Shown: piece after piece, positions 25,568 to 35,031 of the stretch | How positions within the stretch are numbered: the stretch's first letter is position 1 | How the letters are laid out: each line of letters begins with the position of its first letter | Source: Thiogranum sp. | GTDB taxonomy: Bacteria > Pseudomonadota > Gammaproteobacteria > DSM-19610 | Direction: 5' to 3' | DNA length: 64,000 nt | Assembly (NCBI GenBank): GCA_030148775.1 | Contig: JASBST010000094.1 | Coordinates: 1-64,000 of the forward strand | Notes under the pieces: model-generated | What the model saw: the letters and a program-made list of their open reading frames with translations, nothing else | What the model was told of the DNA's origin: nothing | The model's database searches: none | Position numbers and translations under genes: made by a program

Positions 25568-26530
25568 TCAGTGCTTGCAATCCGAATGATCGCCTTTGCG
25601 CGGCAGCAGCGCATAACGGTTCGCCTCTGAGTCGCACTCGTGTGCCGGACTTCGCGGTTTACGGGCCGACCGGGACCGACGAATAATATACTGCTTCAGG
25701 TCCGACTCACTTGTGAGCTTGATGCTTATATTATCATCACCAGTACTGATCATAACTCTCCCATTGATCACCAGATTCTGCTTTTCAAGCATCTTGGAAC
25801 TAAGGCCATATCTCATTGTACCCGCACCGGAACCATCGAACTTCAGTGTTTTGTCTGGGCTGGATAAACTGAATTTTTCTGTCACATCGAATAGTGCCGC
25901 ATCCTCTTCGATTCGCTTAAGCCTGTATTCGAGCGCGTGATCAATATTTAGCCCCGCTTGACTAAGTCCGGGTATCTCGATAGACGGGTGCGCTCTGAAA
26001 CTGTCACCTACTTCGAGCCGTCGTTTTGGTACTTCTGCATACGAAAGCACGGCCCTCATCATTCCCTCCAGCGCCGCTCGCTTTTCGGGTTTCACGGAGC
26101 CCCCGAATAATTGGAAGCTCTCCACTTTACCGTTGGAGCCTACAACGCCTTTTGCCATCATACCGATCATGTCTTTCCTGGCGTTAGCGCTTGCGCCTTG
26201 TTCATCTTCCAGGTAGGAATCGGCATCCTCGATTTTAATTGCAATCCGAAAGCTGCCGTTATCGCGCGCTCGGCCTGTTATTTTTTTAATTCTGATAGTT
26301 CTATGGTAGCTGTATTTATATGGAAACCTTATACCAGGTTGTCGATATAGGTCCGCGATCTCGCCATCGCCTTCAACGTTCAACAATACTTCACCGTGAG
26401 CACTGCTGATCGTTTTGACTGCTCTACCCGGTTTTTCAGCCATATCAAGATACAGGCCGTCGTCCGCACGAACATAGACTGGCGGCATGCATATTGGCAA
26501 TAGGGCCAGCGCAATCCCTCTCGCTTTCAT
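25568..26530 (-). CDS. Periplasmic hypothetical protein (320 aa)
   Basis: The N-terminus (RGIALALLPICMPPVYVRADD) is a Sec signal. The mature part is rich in beta strands and polar residues; its layout (a repeated strand/turn pattern, FRIAIKIEDADSYL, MMAKGVVGSNGKVESFQLFG, LEVGDSFRAHPSIEIPGL) resembles the DUF6263-like family of exported beta proteins, but that is a weak impression. The C-terminus is basic and less regular (RRSRSARKPRSP), with a Cys/His-rich end. Lower GC and more AT-ending codons than its neighbours hint at a different origin. No function is proposed. Confidence 0.65.
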   Translation of the reverse strand: MKARGIALALLPICMPPVYVRADDGLYLDMAEKPGRAVKTISSAHGEVLLNVEGDGEIADLYRQPGIRFPYKYSYHRTIRIKKITGRARDNGSFRIAIKIEDADSYLEDEQGASANARKDMIGMMAKGVVGSNGKVESFQLFGGSVKPEKRAALEGMMRAVLSYAEVPKRRLEVGDSFRAHPSIEIPGLSQAGLNIDHALEYRLKRIEEDAALFDVTEKFSLSSPDKTLKFDGSGAGTMRYGLSSKMLEKQNLVINGRVMISTGDDNISIKLTSESDLKQYIIRRSRSARKPRSPAHECDSEANRYALLPRKGDHSDCKH

Positions 26531-27162
26531 TTTCAGCTATACCTTTACTGTATTTCAGAATACCTACTACCTCTACTCAGGCTAGATTTTCAGTATTACA
26601 AGAATATGAACACTTTTTAGACTTTCTCTCGGGCAGAACACACACGTGACGGACGTTTCTCTGAGACGCACGGAACGCGCCTTGGTGGCGCCGTCGCCCA
26701 AACCCGGATACACGACTCAAAGCAAACGCAGTACACCGTCAAACCACCGAGCGCGACTGGATAGGCATGTGCTTCAACCAACCTTCGATAGGCCGCGCCT
26801 GCGTCAAGCGGCTTGAGTGGCTTCCAGTTTCATAAATATATGCGGAAACACCTACGCCACGCAGATCCCGCCGACGAAGCGGGGTCAGCGGTTAGGTGGC
26901 AGGCCGTCCAGGAGCCGCCCCGCAACGAGACGGGAGAAAACAAACAGTGAAATAGCTCTTTTCCGCGCCAGGCTACATTTTCCGGCCGGATCGAATTCGC
27001 AGTCCGCATTGACTTTTGTTAATGAGAGCCGGCCCTTCTCCCGCTAGGCTTATTACCAGCCGCCTACATCGCTTTACCTTGCGGACCTGCAGGTCAGCCC
27101 AGCCAACGCCGGTGGTCTCGCTTGCGAGCCGGGAACGCAGATCTCGTTAATAAGGACATGCC
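26531..27162. other. Intergenic region, no gene recognised
   Basis: 632 bp divergent gap. It contains a GC-rich stretch (26880-26930) with short complementary segments that might fold, but no known RNA family was recognised. It should hold the promoter of the DUF4398/OmpA pair. Confidence 0.4.
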
Positions 27163-27540
27163 ATGAAATCCATACCGCTTCCGTATCGCACCATTGCTCC
27201 ACTTCTGCTTTCACTGAGTTTGCTCGCCTGCGCAAACACGCCAGCGCCGGTCGGCAGTGTCGCAAAAGCCGAGACCGCCGTCGAACAGGCCCGCGAGGCC
27301 AAGGCCGACCAACACGCGCCGCTGCTGTTGCGCCGCGCTGCGCAGAAGGCCGACGAAGCCCGTGCCGCGCTGAAACGGGAAGAGCACGTACAAGCCCGAC
27401 GCCTCGCCGAAGAAGCGCAGGTCGACGCCGAGCTGGCCCAGCAGACAGCGCTCTCAGTGCGAGCGCAACAGGCGGCCACGGAGCTGCGCAATAGCCTGGA
27501 TTTATTGCGCCGCGAACTGGGCTTGCCGGCGCCCCAGTGA
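27163..27540 (+). CDS. DUF4398-type lipoprotein, helical
   Basis: 125 residues, ATG at 27163 after AATAAGGACATGCC. A lipoprotein signal ends in LLSLSLLACANTP; Cys at about residue 22 would be lipidated. The rest is alanine- and charge-rich amphipathic helix (VAKAETAVEQAREAKADQ, AQKADEARAALKREE), typical of DUF4398 proteins. These occur beside OmpA-like partners, as here: the OmpA-domain gene begins 50 bp downstream and shares the same kind of helical region. Likely an envelope structural protein anchored in the outer membrane. Confidence 0.85.
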   Translation: MKSIPLPYRTIAPLLLSLSLLACANTPAPVGSVAKAETAVEQAREAKADQHAPLLLRRAAQKADEARAALKREEHVQARRLAEEAQVDAELAQQTALSVRAQQAATELRNSLDLLRRELGLPAPQ

Positions 27541-27590
27541 GTGGCGGATAGACTCAACCGCACCCGATTTATTTGGATAAGGATTTCACT

Positions 27591-28421
27591 ATGACGCATT
27601 CATTGAAAGTATTGTCGCCGCTGGCTGTGACGCTCATCCTCGCAAGCTGTGCAGGAACACCCGAACGCAATACCGCCCTGGAAGAGGCCAGAAACTCGGT
27701 CGACCAGGCGCAGGGCGATCCCGCGGTCAATCAGTATGCGGCGGTGGAAGCGCAGAAGGCCGAAGAACAGTTGCAGAAGGCCGAATCGCTATGGAAGGCG
27801 GGAAAACCCGGCGCCGAGGTGACTCATGCGGCTTATCTCGCCAAGCAGCGGGCCGCAATCGCCGAGCAGAAAGCCAAGATGGGCCTCGCCGAAGAGGAAA
27901 TACAGAGCGCGCAGGCCAAGCGCGACGAGATCCGTCTCCAGGCGCAGACGCGCAAAATACAATCGGCCGAGACCTCGGCGGCGATGCACCAGCAGACCGC
28001 CGAAAAACTGCAACAACAGGTCAGGGAATTGCAGGCCAAGGAAACCGAACGGGGAATCGTTCTGACACTGGGGGATGTGTTGTTCGACACTGATAAAGCG
28101 GTATTGAAATCGGGTGCCTATCCAACAATTGCCAAACTCAGCGAATTTCTCGATCAGTACAAAAAGCGCAGCGTGCTCATCGAAGGCTTTACCGACAGTC
28201 GCGGCACGCAAGAGTACAATCAACAACTATCCGAGCGACGCGCCAACGCCGTGCGCGACGCGCTGGTCGAGCGCGGCATCGATCCGCAACGAATTCGGGT
28301 ACGCGGTTATGGCGAGGCTTATCCGGTGGCTTCCAACGCCAAGGCCCAAGGTCGTCAGCAAAATCGCCGCGTCGAGATTATTATTTCGGATCCGGACGGC
28401 CAGATTCAGGAGCGTCGCTAA
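27591..28421 (+). CDS. OmpA-family lipoprotein with N-terminal DUF4398 helical domain
   Basis: 276 residues from the ATG at 27591, preceded by AAGGATTTCACT. Lipobox TLILASCAGTP (Cys near 21). Residues about 35-160 are an alanine-rich coiled helix (NTALEEARNSVDQAQGD, KAEEQLQKAESLWKAGK, KLQQQVRELQAKETE). The C-terminal OmpA domain binds peptidoglycan: LGDVLFDTDKAVLKSGAYP, VLIEGFTDSRGTQEYNQQLS, RRANAVRDALVERGID and GYGEAYPVASNAKAQGRQQN-RRVEI. The peptidoglycan-binding Asp and Arg are present (TDSRG...NRRVEI). Together with the preceding lipoprotein it forms an outer-membrane-to-wall tether. Confidence 0.93.
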   Translation: MTHSLKVLSPLAVTLILASCAGTPERNTALEEARNSVDQAQGDPAVNQYAAVEAQKAEEQLQKAESLWKAGKPGAEVTHAAYLAKQRAAIAEQKAKMGLAEEEIQSAQAKRDEIRLQAQTRKIQSAETSAAMHQQTAEKLQQQVRELQAKETERGIVLTLGDVLFDTDKAVLKSGAYPTIAKLSEFLDQYKKRSVLIEGFTDSRGTQEYNQQLSERRANAVRDALVERGIDPQRIRVRGYGEAYPVASNAKAQGRQQNRRVEIIISDPDGQIQERR

Positions 28422-28645
28422 ACGCCCCTCCCTCCTCCCGTGCGCAATGGAAACAGCCATTCCACTGGCCGCAGTCCATTATCAAATGCGGTTGTCCCGT
28501 AAGGCTTCCCCATCCAGACTACTCGTGTCGCATTGACTTTAACGGGTCGCCGACGAGTCCCTGCACGTTCCTCATTGTGCCGGGACTCGTCAACTGCTGT
28601 AGCGACACGCGCTCCAAGCTTGCACCCGTCACGTAAGGAGGCTTT

Positions 28646-28957
28646 ATGAGATTTGTGGGACTAATCTGTCTACCGGCTCTGCTCAGCGCATGTGCGGGAC
28701 ATGACCGAAGAGAGGATCGACGCGAAGACCGGCGGGAGGACCGACAGGACCATCGATACGACGAGACTGAAAGCCGCCTTTGGTTCAAGGAGGACGCTAT
28801 TGCGGCGGCGGCCTCTCAGCGAATGCTCATAGTGGCTGAACCGACCCGTGCGCGAAACCAGCAGCAATCCGCTGCAGGAGATCAGCATGGCATCGGCTAT
28901 GAGGAGTCCGCCATTTTTCCGATGATTGCGGCGGCAGAGCGCGGCCCCGCAAAGTAG
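28646..28957 (+). CDS. Small lipoprotein with RRED repeats
   Basis: 103 residues, ATG at 28646 behind an excellent AAGGAGG site. A short lipoprotein signal (RFVGLICLPALLSACAGHD, Cys near 16) is followed by a repeated DRREDRREDRRED tract and an acidic/basic region. The rest is low-complexity. The nucleotide repeat units vary, so this is a protein-level repeat and not a recent tandem duplication. Similar short lipoproteins often sit beside OmpA-like proteins. Function unknown. Confidence 0.7.
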   Translation: MRFVGLICLPALLSACAGHDRREDRREDRREDRQDHRYDETESRLWFKEDAIAAAASQRMLIVAEPTRARNQQQSAAGDQHGIGYEESAIFPMIAAAERGPAK

Positions 28958-29176
28958 TCGCGCGCGATATGGAGCAGATTTTTATCGATGCCCTTATTTG
29001 TCGCTTCCGCTATCAACCGGTTGATATAGCCAGATTCACCGCCGGCATTTTCGTACCCTCTTTGATCGCGTTCACTCGTCCTGGCTGCGCCAGAAATGAC
29101 GCGCTTACGGAGTAAGCATCTGCCCGCTGAGTATCGGTCACGCTGACCGGTGGCAACAGGCCCATGGATACTGAGT

Positions 29177-30763
29177 TCAGTTTCCCGCCAGGCCGGCGTG
29201 CCGGCCGAATAGCATGGTGATGTTCATGCGGCTGTTTTCATACCCCTGCCGGAAACGGAACCGGTCGGAACGGTGAAACATGTTCGAATGAAACATCACC
29301 GCTCGGTTTTCGCGGTAGGGAATAACCTGCGTGCGCGCGCCTTCGAGGTAATCCATGATCTGCCGCAGAACCCGGGGGTCGTCTTTCTCCGTATTGGTCG
29401 TGTACCAGTCCCAGTCCAGCGGCTGCTCCCTGTCATAAAGCACCAGCCCGCCATGATCTGTGTCCAGATTCGCTGCATCGGGCGTTATCCAGAAGTTGAA
29501 CGTGACCGCCGCCTGATCCGAATGTGGTCGCACACCGTCGCCTTGCGCCGCCTGGCGGTAACACCAGAGATTCTGCAGATGCAACGACCCCAGCACCCCC
29601 GGCAACTTGCGCTTCAGTTCACTGGCAATTTGGTAGAGAACACTGCAATTAAAGCCTTCCTCGAGATAGGACGAGACAAAGGTATTGCGGCTCTGCCTGA
29701 AGAAAATCGTCGATTCTAGACAAAATTCCCGCAGGCTGGCCAGGGCGTCAGTCGTAAGAAAATTGTCGAAAAAAGTCATGCGCCAGGGTGATTCCCGATA
29801 GTCTCTCTCGAGTTTTTCCCCGTCCAGCGAGGGATTCACGGCGCTTCCGGAAACCGGCCTGCTGTCCGCGTAATACAGGGCACGCGTGAGAACGGCCTGC
29901 ACCTTTTCGGTTTCGGCGCGAGACAGCGTGATCAACCCAAAGTCTCCGGTTTTTCCGGCATGAGCCTCGAGGATGTCGCCATAGGTATCCGCCAGTCGCG
30001 CGAAACTGGGATGCAGCCGGCCCCGCGCGATCAGATAATCGATATGGCCGATCAGGTTTTCAAAGAAAAATGGCGCGGCGGAGACCGGCGCCCCGCCCTC
30101 GGCCAAAGGCATTCTCTGTTCAAGATAGGGCCGATTCCCCCACCCCTCCCCGCGCTCCCGGACGAAAAGCCTTGTGAAGACCTCTCTCGCCTCGGCATGC
30201 TTGTCCCGAGCGATCAACGCGAAGCCGAGCATCGTATGCGCATCGCGCATCCCGGGATGAAATTCAAGCAGGAGCTGCAGAAGTTGTTCCGCCGCTTCGA
30301 ATTCACCGGCATCGCGCAGGGATCGCGCCTGTGCAAGCGTGGCCGGGGCGAAACGATCGCCCGCGTTGAGTGCGGTTCTGAATGCGCGCAGTGCCTCAGT
30401 CGGCCTGTGCAGGGCAAGCAGTACCGTTGCACGCCGAAACTCGGCGGGTGCAAGGCCGGGCGCCAGGAACAGAGCCTGCTGATAAGCCGCCAGCGCCGCC
30501 TCCAGTTCTCCCTGGTGTTGCCGGGCCTGACCGAGAAAAAGATGAAATACCGGCTCGCGATCGTTGATCCTGATCGCGGACCCGATCAGTTCAATGGCCC
30601 GTTTCGGGTCGCCCTGGCGCAACGAGAGCGCGCCCAACAAATGCAACGCGTAGGGATGATCCGGCCGCTGCTCCAGAGCCCGGCGGTAGCAACCGGCAGC
30701 CTCATCCAGGCGGCCGGCCCGGTCGTGTTCCATTCCAGTCTTGATCAGACTGTTTTCGTCCAT
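29177..30763 (-). CDS. TPR protein fused to a 2OG-Fe(II) oxygenase-like domain
   Basis: 528 residues. The first ~190 hold five to six TPR units (GMEHDRAGRLDEAAGCYRRA, YALHLLGALSLRQGDPKRAI, VFHLFLGQARQHQGELEAAL and so on). The C-terminal ~200 residues resemble the prolyl-hydroxylase-type double-stranded beta helix, with HSD in GVRPHSDQAAVTFNFW, a distal His in AVMFHSNMFHRSDRFRFRQG and a following Arg (YENSRMNIT) that could bind 2-oxoglutarate. Enzymes of this architecture hydroxylate protein or peptide substrates, the TPR part binding the partner. The start at 30763 has no clear ribosome site. The target is unknown. Confidence 0.8.
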   Translation of the reverse strand: MDENSLIKTGMEHDRAGRLDEAAGCYRRALEQRPDHPYALHLLGALSLRQGDPKRAIELIGSAIRINDREPVFHLFLGQARQHQGELEAALAAYQQALFLAPGLAPAEFRRATVLLALHRPTEALRAFRTALNAGDRFAPATLAQARSLRDAGEFEAAEQLLQLLLEFHPGMRDAHTMLGFALIARDKHAEAREVFTRLFVRERGEGWGNRPYLEQRMPLAEGGAPVSAAPFFFENLIGHIDYLIARGRLHPSFARLADTYGDILEAHAGKTGDFGLITLSRAETEKVQAVLTRALYYADSRPVSGSAVNPSLDGEKLERDYRESPWRMTFFDNFLTTDALASLREFCLESTIFFRQSRNTFVSSYLEEGFNCSVLYQIASELKRKLPGVLGSLHLQNLWCYRQAAQGDGVRPHSDQAAVTFNFWITPDAANLDTDHGGLVLYDREQPLDWDWYTTNTEKDDPRVLRQIMDYLEGARTQVIPYRENRAVMFHSNMFHRSDRFRFRQGYENSRMNITMLFGRHAGLAGN

Positions 30764-31139
30764 CTACGTAGGCTAACACCAAAGGCGTATCGGCGGGGAT
30801 ACGTGGATGGTCACGAAAATACCAGGTTCATAACCTATTGCCAATCGGGGGAAAACCAGCTCAGTCAGCAAATCAATTTTTTAGGTTTGACCGCTGTTCC
30901 GCTGGCACACTGGGTGGGAGGCTTCAGATTAGTTGTCATTGTCCCGGGTCTTGACGGCCCCGGAAAGCACCGAATCGATCACCGCATCCGCTTGAGAGTC
31001 GCAGCGCCTCAAAGCAGCCGGCCAGCGCGGTCGCTACCTCATTCGACCAAATGCGCTCTGCCCGGCTTGGGCAACGGCACCGGCCGCTCTTCACGGTCGA
31101 CATATATCAGCAACGCCGGCATGCCGGGAGCCCTGCGAC
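30764..31139. other. Intergenic region, no gene recognised
   Basis: 376 bp between two minus-strand genes. Contains an AT stretch near 30870-30890 (AATCAATTTTTT). No protein-like frame or clear terminator. Confidence 0.4.
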
Positions 31140-33005
31140 TCAATCCATCATATCGGCATAAGGTGATATCTGGTCGAATATCACGGCAGGGCCATATCCA
31201 TCCACGCTGATTTGTTGCTGATCAATATGGATATCGTCGCCGCTCAACACCCCTTCCCCAAATCGATAAACCGGCTCATCAGTACCTGACAAAACCGCTT
31301 CATGGTGCAAACCGGTCTGCGCATGCACGCGCTCGTTGCGTTTCGCGTGACCGACCATCGCCCGTCTCCCGTGACGTTTTTCCAGCATGCGGCGTACCAC
31401 GTGCGGTGCCAGTAATGCGGTACTGGCGTTATTCCCGCCAAAACCCTTGGCATTGATAAATGCCACGTCCATGCTCTCTCTGCCGATCTCGATATCGTCC
31501 GGGCCGATATGAAGATGCCGGGAATAAACATCGTTGGCCACGTGATCGATGGTTCCTATACCGGGTATGATTCCTTGATCCCACACGCCCAAACTCGCAA
31601 TGATCTGGTCCCCGCCGGCCGAGCCGATAGAATGCCCCAGATAACACTTTATTGCGCTCACCGTCCAGTTATCGATACCAAACGCTTGTGCCGTACGGTC
31701 CAGTATGTGGGATTCGGTCACACGATTCTGAAGCGTACCGCTACCGTGTGCCTGTATATAGCTGCGATGTCGCAGGCATTCATTCCCCAGCAATGCGCGA
31801 ACCGATGCTACGGCACTTGCAAATGTAAGATAATTACCCGCCCCCGGCGCGGCAATGGACTTTTTGAAGCCATCCGCGTTGATGAATACTTCGTTGACAG
31901 CGGCGTGAATGGTTGCACCCAGTTCCACCGCCAACGCGTCGTCAAACAATACGACAAATTGAGCTGATTCTCCGACTACGAAGCCGCAATTACTGGAAAA
32001 TGGCCGGCAGGAGCGAGTGAAATCGGCGTCGGTAACACCTTTATTTGCATCGAGCGCCAGTAGCTTCTCTTCGGTCGCCAACGCACCCATTGATGCATAC
32101 CCTTCAACTATTTCGGGCGTTATCGGCGCCTCGCTGCTGCCAACCACCGCGACGCGCGCGCGGCCGGCCTGGATATCGAGCACCGCCTGATTCAGGTTGT
32201 AGAGAAACGACGCGCACGCGCCCAGATTCGCGCCAGTACGTCCCAGACTACCGAGAACATAGGCATTGACGAAATCCGCCGTCATCTGCGCAAAACCAAG
32301 AGGGCAGAGTTTGGGCGTCACCGGCCTGCCGTGGTGTCTCGCGCTCAGCATGCCGCCTGTGCCGGCGGGATCCAGCTGCCCCATCGCAGATCCGGCGTAT
32401 ACACTGATAGCATCCGGTGACACACGGTTTCTCACGACGTCCCAATCAATGCCCATGGACTGGAGTGCATCGGATACGCCGAACACCGCCATCTTCAGCC
32501 CCCTGGGATGATGACGTGACGCGTAGCGCTTCCCGGGGTCGAACCCAGTGGGTAGCTGGCCTGCGGATTTTACCGGCGAGACCATATAATCGGGCACGTA
32601 AAAGCCGCTGAGATCAGTGATTGAAACTTTTGCACGACCGGAATCGGACACTATAATGTGCCAGTTAGTCGGTGTCTGCCGGGGCAATTCGGAGGCGTCA
32701 CATTCAAACGACAGCGTTGTACCCGCAGCGGTCTCCACCCGCCGGTTCCAGGGTATGCGTTCGACATCGAAATGGAGGGATGCCTCCAGGCGACGAACCA
32801 AGGTTCCTGCTTTTACCTGTCGCCGAATGATTGTTTCCGGTAATGAAGCATCCAGATTCATGAGTTGCGACAGGGAAGCAACGGTATCCGCTGCTACCGC
32901 CGAGGGCAACGAGTCCAGTACGAGTCGGTGATACGCCTGATGATGACTACTGCGTCCGGCCGCGTTGATTCCGCCAAAGCCGACGATCACTGGCAAAGGG
33001 GTCAT
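31140..33005 (-). CDS. Large beta-ketoacyl synthase (thiolase superfamily)
   Basis: About 621 residues from the ATG at 33005, which has an AGGATATGTGGAT site; a GTG at 33011 is possible. The Cys-His-His catalytic set of condensing enzymes is intact: Cys264 in GANLGACASFLYN, His420 in IQAHGSGT and His458 in CYLGHSIGSAGGDQ. At ~620 residues it is about 200 longer than FabB/FabF (~410); the additional length is mainly the N-terminal ~170 residues and a tail of ~80. No acyl-carrier protein or other modules are fused to it. It may make an unusual long-chain or branched lipid product, and it is divergent from a regulator gene. Substrate unknown. Confidence 0.88.
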   Translation of the reverse strand: MTPLPVIVGFGGINAAGRSSHHQAYHRLVLDSLPSAVAADTVASLSQLMNLDASLPETIIRRQVKAGTLVRRLEASLHFDVERIPWNRRVETAAGTTLSFECDASELPRQTPTNWHIIVSDSGRAKVSITDLSGFYVPDYMVSPVKSAGQLPTGFDPGKRYASRHHPRGLKMAVFGVSDALQSMGIDWDVVRNRVSPDAISVYAGSAMGQLDPAGTGGMLSARHHGRPVTPKLCPLGFAQMTADFVNAYVLGSLGRTGANLGACASFLYNLNQAVLDIQAGRARVAVVGSSEAPITPEIVEGYASMGALATEEKLLALDANKGVTDADFTRSCRPFSSNCGFVVGESAQFVVLFDDALAVELGATIHAAVNEVFINADGFKKSIAAPGAGNYLTFASAVASVRALLGNECLRHRSYIQAHGSGTLQNRVTESHILDRTAQAFGIDNWTVSAIKCYLGHSIGSAGGDQIIASLGVWDQGIIPGIGTIDHVANDVYSRHLHIGPDDIEIGRESMDVAFINAKGFGGNNASTALLAPHVVRRMLEKRHGRRAMVGHAKRNERVHAQTGLHHEAVLSGTDEPVYRFGEGVLSGDDIHIDQQQISVDGYGPAVIFDQISPYADMMD

Positions 33006-33121
33006 ATCCACATATCCTAGGGGTTACAACCGCGTTAGTTTAGCGTCGAGAACAGATGGATTGTTGTTGAAATTAGCCATAAAATTACATTCTTTAGCCA
33101 CCCTGAAAATGTAACGGCGCC

Positions 33122-34123
33122 ATGCGACACATCAGCATTTTTCTCTATCCCCAGGCACTCAGCTCGAGCATCGGCCTGCCTGCGGAAATGTTTCAGGCCG
33201 CAAATGAAATTTCCCGGGTGCGGAATCGCCGTCGCAGTGTCCCGAAGATAGAAATCGTGGGCCTGGGAAATGACATGGTCCAGCTGGCGGGCGGAACGCG
33301 TATGCTGGCCGATAAGGTCTGGGGGGACATCGCGGACACAGACCTGATCATTTTGCCCGCTCTCTGGCGCAATCCGCTGAAACTCGCCTCCACACAAGAC
33401 GCCCTGCTGGCTTGGTTCAAACGTCAATGGGAGAACGGTTGCCAGCTGTGCGCGGTTGGCAGCGCCAGTTTCCTGCTGGCCGAAGCCGGCTTGCTCGATG
33501 GCAGGCCGGCAACGACTCATTGGCATTATCTCAGTCAGTTTGCGCACGCCTATCCGCAAGCCCAGCTGCAGCGAAGTCACTTGATCACCAAAGCCGGTCG
33601 TATTTTCTGCGTCGGTAGCGTCAATGCGCTGGCCGACCTGGTCGTACAGCTCATTGCCGAATCCTTCGGGCGCAGTATCGCGCAAAGTGTCGAAAGCCAT
33701 TTCTCGCCCGAGATCCGCCAACCCTGTAACACCCGAATGTTCGATTTCGAAGCCAATAGTCCACACGCCGATGAAGACATTCTGAACGCCCAGCACTGGT
33801 TGCGCTCCCATTATGACCAATCGATCTCAATCCCGGCGCTCGCCGCGCGCCTGAGTATGACTGTCAGAACATTCAATCGACGTTTTAAGAAAGCCTGTGG
33901 TTACGCGCCAAGCACATACCTGCAGAACGTCCGCATGGAAAATGCCAAAGAATTATTGCGCAGCAGCAACTACTCTGTTGCAGAGATTGCCCACCAGGTG
34001 GGTCATCCGGATCCAGCCCATTTCTCGGCAAAGTTCAAACAATGGGTCGGCATTCCTCCCCGACTTTATCGCCTGCAGGTCCGACAGAAACTGTTCAGCG
34101 ACAACTGGGATGCTCAACTATAA
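33122..34123 (+). CDS. GlxA-type transcriptional regulator (DJ-1/PfpI domain plus AraC helix-turn-helix)
   Basis: 333 residues. The N-terminal ~190 form a class-I-glutamine-amidotransferase-like DJ-1/PfpI domain (ISIFLYPQALSSSIGLPAEM; WENGCQLCAVGSASFLLAEAG, where the Cys lies near the nucleophile elbow). The C-terminal ~100 carry two AraC helix-turn-helix units (IPALAARLSMTVRTFNRRFK, then YSVAEIAHQVGHPDPAHFSA). It lies 116 bp from and divergent to the ketoacyl synthase gene, so it probably regulates that gene. The ligand is unknown. Confidence 0.9.
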   Translation: MRHISIFLYPQALSSSIGLPAEMFQAANEISRVRNRRRSVPKIEIVGLGNDMVQLAGGTRMLADKVWGDIADTDLIILPALWRNPLKLASTQDALLAWFKRQWENGCQLCAVGSASFLLAEAGLLDGRPATTHWHYLSQFAHAYPQAQLQRSHLITKAGRIFCVGSVNALADLVVQLIAESFGRSIAQSVESHFSPEIRQPCNTRMFDFEANSPHADEDILNAQHWLRSHYDQSISIPALAARLSMTVRTFNRRFKKACGYAPSTYLQNVRMENAKELLRSSNYSVAEIAHQVGHPDPAHFSAKFKQWVGIPPRLYRLQVRQKLFSDNWDAQL

Positions 34124-34128
34124 GCGCT

Positions 34129-35010
34129 TCAATTTGTTCGATACCCCAATACTGTTTTATCAGTCGCTTGTTCGCTCCGCTCAATAAAATCTATGATTCC
34201 CTGAATCACCTCATTATCTGAAATAATCCGATGATGACCAAGGCGGCGGGTGGTAACCAGTCTGGCATTGGGCGTATAGGCTTCAGAAATCTTTTTTGCC
34301 TGACTGATATCGACCATATGATCACCGTCGTCGTGGATAACCAGTATCGGAATATTCAATTTCTCAGCTTCATAGGTAACCGAGAACTGCTCCCAGATAC
34401 CTTGAACGGGAAGAAACAACTGTTCGATTCGCCGACGAAGATTTTCTCTGACTTTCTCATTCACCCCGAGCTGCTCGCAGAAGGCCTCTTCGAGATAGTC
34501 AAAGTCACACACGCCGCTGATGGCAACCGCCTTCTCTGCCGGCACCGGCGAACGTAGTGCACGGAACTGACACAATACGCCGAAGGAGTGGGCGACCACC
34601 GCCGAGAAACAGCCGTATTTTCCGGCCAATTGCCGACAGATCTCCTCATACTCCAGAATAGACGTCTTATTTCCTGACGATTCGCCATGCCCGGGCGCAT
34701 CGAAAGCGACCGGACTGTAACCAAGCTCCAGCAGCCGCGAAGCCAGTTCGGCGAAACGAGAGGCCCGGGAACTCCAGCCGTGCAACATCAGCACCGGCTT
34801 TGTGCCGTCTCCCCAATGATAGACTGTCACCCGCTTGGCATTAACAGTAAGCCAGCTACCGCGTGCTGACGCCATCCGCTCTTCTTCCCAGGACCGCAAT
34901 CTGGATCTGTGGGTGGGCCTGCAAAACAGGTAGAACGCCACCGATCCGGCAATACGCGGGGATATAGCGCCTAAAATTTTGAGGCTGCCGCAGATAGTCT
35001 TGATTACCAT
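34129..35010 (-). CDS. Alpha/beta hydrolase
   Basis: 293 residues. The nucleophile elbow is AHSFGV, with the Ser in the middle; the oxyanion strand is MLHGWSSRASR; the late acid and base are in ILVIHDDGDHMVDI (Asp) and RLGHHRIISD (His). The first ~45 residues include a hydrophobic segment (ILGAISPRIAGSVAFYLF) that could be a membrane anchor. It is convergent with the GlxA-type regulator (5-bp gap) and lies just downstream of a broken acyl-CoA ligase remnant on the same strand. Possibly a thioesterase or lipase in the same lipid cluster; the substrate is unknown. Confidence 0.85.
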   Translation of the reverse strand: MVIKTICGSLKILGAISPRIAGSVAFYLFCRPTHRSRLRSWEEERMASARGSWLTVNAKRVTVYHWGDGTKPVLMLHGWSSRASRFAELASRLLELGYSPVAFDAPGHGESSGNKTSILEYEEICRQLAGKYGCFSAVVAHSFGVLCQFRALRSPVPAEKAVAISGVCDFDYLEEAFCEQLGVNEKVRENLRRRIEQLFLPVQGIWEQFSVTYEAEKLNIPILVIHDDGDHMVDISQAKKISEAYTPNARLVTTRRLGHHRIISDNEVIQGIIDFIERSEQATDKTVLGYRTN

Positions 35011-35031
35011 ACCGTGTATTCCTGTCAGTAG

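Noticed and set aside
26880-26960. GC-rich fold before the DUF4398 gene as a possible riboswitch
   Set aside because: No conserved riboswitch core could be recognised; only short complementary stretches.
28700-28760. Repeated GACCGRCGNGAGGA-type unit as a possible CRISPR or tandem DNA repeat
   Set aside because: Units are short, in frame and encode an RRED protein tract; there are no spacers.
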